Shown: positions 13,066 through 15,090 of the stretch, one piece after another
How positions within the stretch are numbered: position 1 is the stretch's first letter
How the letters are laid out: the number at the start of each line of letters is the position of its first letter
Assembly: GCA_003554005.1 (NCBI GenBank)
Contig: PWEU01000027.1
Coordinates: 1-15,090, forward strand
Direction of reading: 5' to 3'
DNA: 15,090 nucleotides
Source: Nitriliruptoraceae bacterium
Lineage (GTDB): Bacteria; Actinomycetota; Nitriliruptoria; Nitriliruptorales; Nitriliruptoraceae
Notes under the pieces: generated by a model
Databases searched by the model: none
The model's input: the letters and a program-made list of their open reading frames with translations, nothing else
Told to the model about the DNA's origin: nothing
Translations under genes and position numbers: made by a program

Positions 13066-14360
13066 CAGAGGATCCGGAGCTGCTCGGCCGCCTCGGTCAG
13101 CTCGGCGCGGGAATCGGGGTGGGCGATCGCGATCATGGCCTTCGCGCGTTCGCGCGCGGTCCGGCCGCGTAACCGGGCCCCCCCGTACTCGGTGACCACG
13201 TGGTCCACGTCGTTCTTGCCCGTCGACACGTGGGTGCCGGGGGCCAGGGTCGGCGAGATGCGGGAGATCGTGCCGCCCTTGGCGGTCGAGGGCAGCACGA
13301 TGAACGAGCGGCCGCCCTCGGACCGGTTCGCGGCGCGGACGAAGTCGAACTGGCCGCCGGTCCCGGAGTACGGGAGGTGCGCCAGGCTCTCCGAGCCGCA
13401 CTGACCGATCAGGTCGACCTGCAGCGACCCGTTGATCGAGTGGAGACGGTCGTTCTGGCCGGCCAGCACGGGATCGTTGGTGACGTCGACCGGGTGCATC
13501 TGCACCGCCGGGTTGTCGTCGAGGTAGTCGTACAGCCGGTGCGAACCCAGCGCGAAGGCGGCGATCGTCACCCCGGGGTGGCGGTTCTTGCGACGGTTGG
13601 TGGCGACCCCCGCCTCGAGCAGCGTGAGGATGCCGTCGCCGAACATCTCGGTGTGGATGCCGAGGTCGCGCTTGGACGCCAGCTGCTGGCCGACCGCGTC
13701 CGGGATCGCCCCGATCCCGATCTGCAGGGTGGCGCCGTCGGGGACGAGCTCGCCCACGTAGGCGGCGATCGCTCGCTCCACCTCGCCGATCGTCGTCGCG
13801 GGGATCTCGATCAGCGGTTGGTCGTTCTCCACCACCGCGGTGACCTGGGAGATGTGCACCCGGCAGGGGCCGTGGGCGAAGGGGACCCGGGGGTTGACCT
13901 CCAGCACCACCGTCCTGGCCTTCTCGATCGCCGCCATCGTGTAGTCAGGGGAGAGGCCGATCGCCAGCATCCCGTCCTCGCTCATCGGGGAGGCGTGGGC
14001 GAAGACCACGTCGGAGCGCACCAGGCCCCGTCGGATCAGCCGGGGTACCTCGGAGAAGTGGGCCGGCACGACGTCGATCCAGCCGTCGTGGACCCCGCGG
14101 CGGTTGGGAGCGCCGAGGAACGGGGAGCGGTGGCGGACGTGCTCGGTGGTGGTCGGGTCGAAGTAGTCCGGCTGGCGCAGCGGCAGCATCTGGAACACCG
14201 TCACGTCGCGGAACTCCCGGCGCTGCTGAGACAGGGCGTGCAGCAGCGCCGGCGGTTCACCGGCGGCGATCGGCACGACGATGGTGTCACCGTCCTCCAC
14301 CAGGCGGACCGCGTCCGCCGCCTCGCGCCTGCGCTCCCGGTACATGGACTGGAACGACAT
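13065..14360 (-). CDS. Acetyl-CoA hydrolase/transferase-family CoA transferase (4-hydroxybutyrate CoA-transferase-like)
   Basis: A class I CoA transferase that moves CoA between short-chain acids through an enzyme-bound glutamyl-CoA thioester. The 431-residue length fits the Cat1/4-hydroxybutyrate CoA-transferase family. Landmarks: FLGAPNRRGVHDGWIDVVPAHFSE (81-104), ASPMSEDG (123-130), LQIGIGAIPDAV (212-223), GIHTEMFGDG (234-243) with Glu238 as the expected catalytic residue, SGTGGQFDFVRAA (332-344), and the C-terminal TEYGGARLRGRTARERA (390-406) with IAHPDSR. The first residues have no signal peptide, so it is cytoplasmic. ATG 14360 is preferred to GTG 14366 because GGGGGTGA lies just upstream of the ATG but abuts the GTG. 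The P450 gene lies 100 bases upstream on the same strand. Acetate, propionate, butyrate or 4-hydroxybutyrate are possible substrates; sequence alone does not decide. Confidence 0.92.
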   Translation of the reverse strand: MSFQSMYRERRREAADAVRLVEDGDTIVVPIAAGEPPALLHALSQQRREFRDVTVFQMLPLRQPDYFDPTTTEHVRHRSPFLGAPNRRGVHDGWIDVVPAHFSEVPRLIRRGLVRSDVVFAHASPMSEDGMLAIGLSPDYTMAAIEKARTVVLEVNPRVPFAHGPCRVHISQVTAVVENDQPLIEIPATTIGEVERAIAAYVGELVPDGATLQIGIGAIPDAVGQQLASKRDLGIHTEMFGDGILTLLEAGVATNRRKNRHPGVTIAAFALGSHRLYDYLDDNPAVQMHPVDVTNDPVLAGQNDRLHSINGSLQVDLIGQCGSESLAHLPYSGTGGQFDFVRAANRSEGGRSFIVLPSTAKGGTISRISPTLAPGTHVSTGKNDVDHVVTEYGGARLRGRTARERAKAMIAIAHPDSRAELTEAAEQLRIL

Positions 14361-14400
14361 GGTCACCCCCGACCGGGCCGTGGTTCATCGGCTCGTCAGC

Positions 14401-14406
14401 ACGCTA
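14401..14406 (-). promoter_or_regulatory. Possible -10 box of the CoA-transferase gene
   Basis: On the - strand TAGCGT (TANNNT type) lies 40 bases before the ATG at 14360, in the 100-base gap after the P450 stop. The hexamer 17 bases upstream, CAGATG, is a poor -35. The same TAGCGT hexamer is found before the first MutS-like gene and the Rrf2 gene. Confidence 0.27.
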
Positions 14407-14460
14407 GTCCGGTCCGGTCCTCCCATCTGGACGAACGGACCACCTCGGGAGCGGAGCAGG

Positions 14461-15090
14461 TCAGGCCGTGCGGTGCGTCACCCGCATCGGGACCCGGCCC
14501 CGGGGTCGGTAGGTGGCCCGGGGCTGCGCGCGGGGGACGGGGTGGCTTGGGTCGGTGGGCTCCAGACGCAGCTGCCGGGCGATCGCCAGCAGGATGATGC
14601 GCGCCTCGAGCAGGGCGAAATGCTCGCCGAGGCAGCGACGGTTCCCGCCCCCGAAGGGGGTGTAGGCCCCCCGCGGCAGCTCGCGCTCCGGGCGCTCGCG
14701 CCAGCGCCACGGGTCGAAGCGCTCCGGCGCCGGGAACCAGCGCGGGTCGCGGTGGGTGACGTACTGGCTGACCAGCACGTGTGCCCCGGCCGGGACGGCG
14801 ACACCGGCCACCTCGATGTCCTCGAGCGCGCGCCGTGGGGCGACCCACACCGGCGGGGCGAGCCGCAGCGACTCCGCGAGCACCAGTCCGGCGACCTCGG
14901 CGGCCATGACCTCCTCGACGCTCGGGGCGCGACCCTCGGAGAGCCAGGCCTGGGCGTCGGCTTCCGCCTCCAGGGCCTGACGGACCTCGGGTGCGGTGGC
15001 CAGGTAGGCCTGTGCCCAGGTCAGCACGTTGGCGGTGGTCTCATGGCCGCTGAGGATCAGGGTGAGGACCTCGTCGCGGACCTCGTCGTC
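14461..15090 (-). CDS. Cytochrome P450, C-terminal part (cut by right window edge)
   Basis: A heme-thiolate monooxygenase, using electrons from a separate redox partner to insert oxygen into an unknown substrate. The 209 visible residues run in frame to the window edge. They include the I-helix oxygen-activation motif LSGHETT (13-19 of the fragment), the K-helix ExxR as ESLR (73-76), the PERF region WFPAPERFDPWRW (118-130), and the heme loop PFGGGNRRCLGEHFALLEAR with the heme-ligand Cys153. The FGGGxRxCxG form and the overall look are closer to the bacterial relatives of CYP4/CYP102 than to the camphor-type P450s, but I cannot assign a CYP family. The N-terminal half, including substrate-recognition loops, is outside the window. 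No reductase or ferredoxin domain is fused at the C-terminus, so this is not a self-sufficient P450. Confidence 0.95.
   Translation of the reverse strand, partial: DDEVRDEVLTLILSGHETTANVLTWAQAYLATAPEVRQALEAEADAQAWLSEGRAPSVEEVMAAEVAGLVLAESLRLAPPVWVAPRRALEDIEVAGVAVPAGAHVLVSQYVTHRDPRWFPAPERFDPWRWRERPERELPRGAYTPFGGGNRRCLGEHFALLEARIILLAIARQLRLEPTDPSHPVPRAQPRATYRPRGRVPMRVTHRTA

Noticed and set aside
13200..14597. 465-codon open frame on the + strand opposite the CoA transferase
   Set aside because: No recognisable domain; the opposite strand carries a complete enzyme with catalytic motifs.

Overview
The window is very GC-rich (third codon positions almost all G or C) and tightly packed, with long false ORFs opposite every gene. 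Short or overlapping gene junctions, an Rrf2 regulator of actinobacterial type, DUF1990 proteins, an HTH–nSTAND1–WD40 protein and a bacterial P450 all suggest a member of the Actinomycetota. I cannot place it more precisely from this sequence, and no rRNA or tRNA is present.

Left part (1-5209, + strand): after what may be the last codons of an upstream gene comes a polytopic membrane diguanylate cyclase with PAS and GGDEF domains and an intact c-di-GMP inhibitory site. It is followed by two adjacent MutS-related ATPases of the kind that lack the mismatch-recognition domain. Their junction is abnormal. The first gene has no stop codon and the second no start codon where their conserved ends meet. 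One base change (G to T at 3618) would restore both as a GTGA overlap.

Middle (5188-10278, - strand): a 1276-residue protein combines an N-terminal helix-turn-helix, a STAND-type ATPase, one membrane helix and 14 WD40-like blades (probably two seven-bladed propellers). The charge pattern predicts that the ATPase and HTH are cytoplasmic and the propellers outside. Its upstream region carries two pairs of 9-bp direct repeats that look like an operator. Next comes a class I fructose-bisphosphate aldolase of the Staphylococcus type, ending at a GC-rich hairpin.

Right part (10279-15090): a 367-bp divergent region with an 8-bp-arm inverted repeat separates the aldolase from an Rrf2-family regulator with three cluster-type cysteines. 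The Rrf2 gene overlaps, tail to tail, a small uncharacterised membrane protein gene. That gene is divergent from a two-gene operon of DUF1990 paralogues joined by a GTGA overlap. On the - strand beyond lie an acetyl-CoA hydrolase/transferase-family CoA transferase and, cut by the right edge, a cytochrome P450.

No mobile element, CRISPR array or phage gene is visible. The most unusual items are the broken MutS-like junction, the transmembrane HTH-STAND-WD40 protein and the paired repeats upstream of it.
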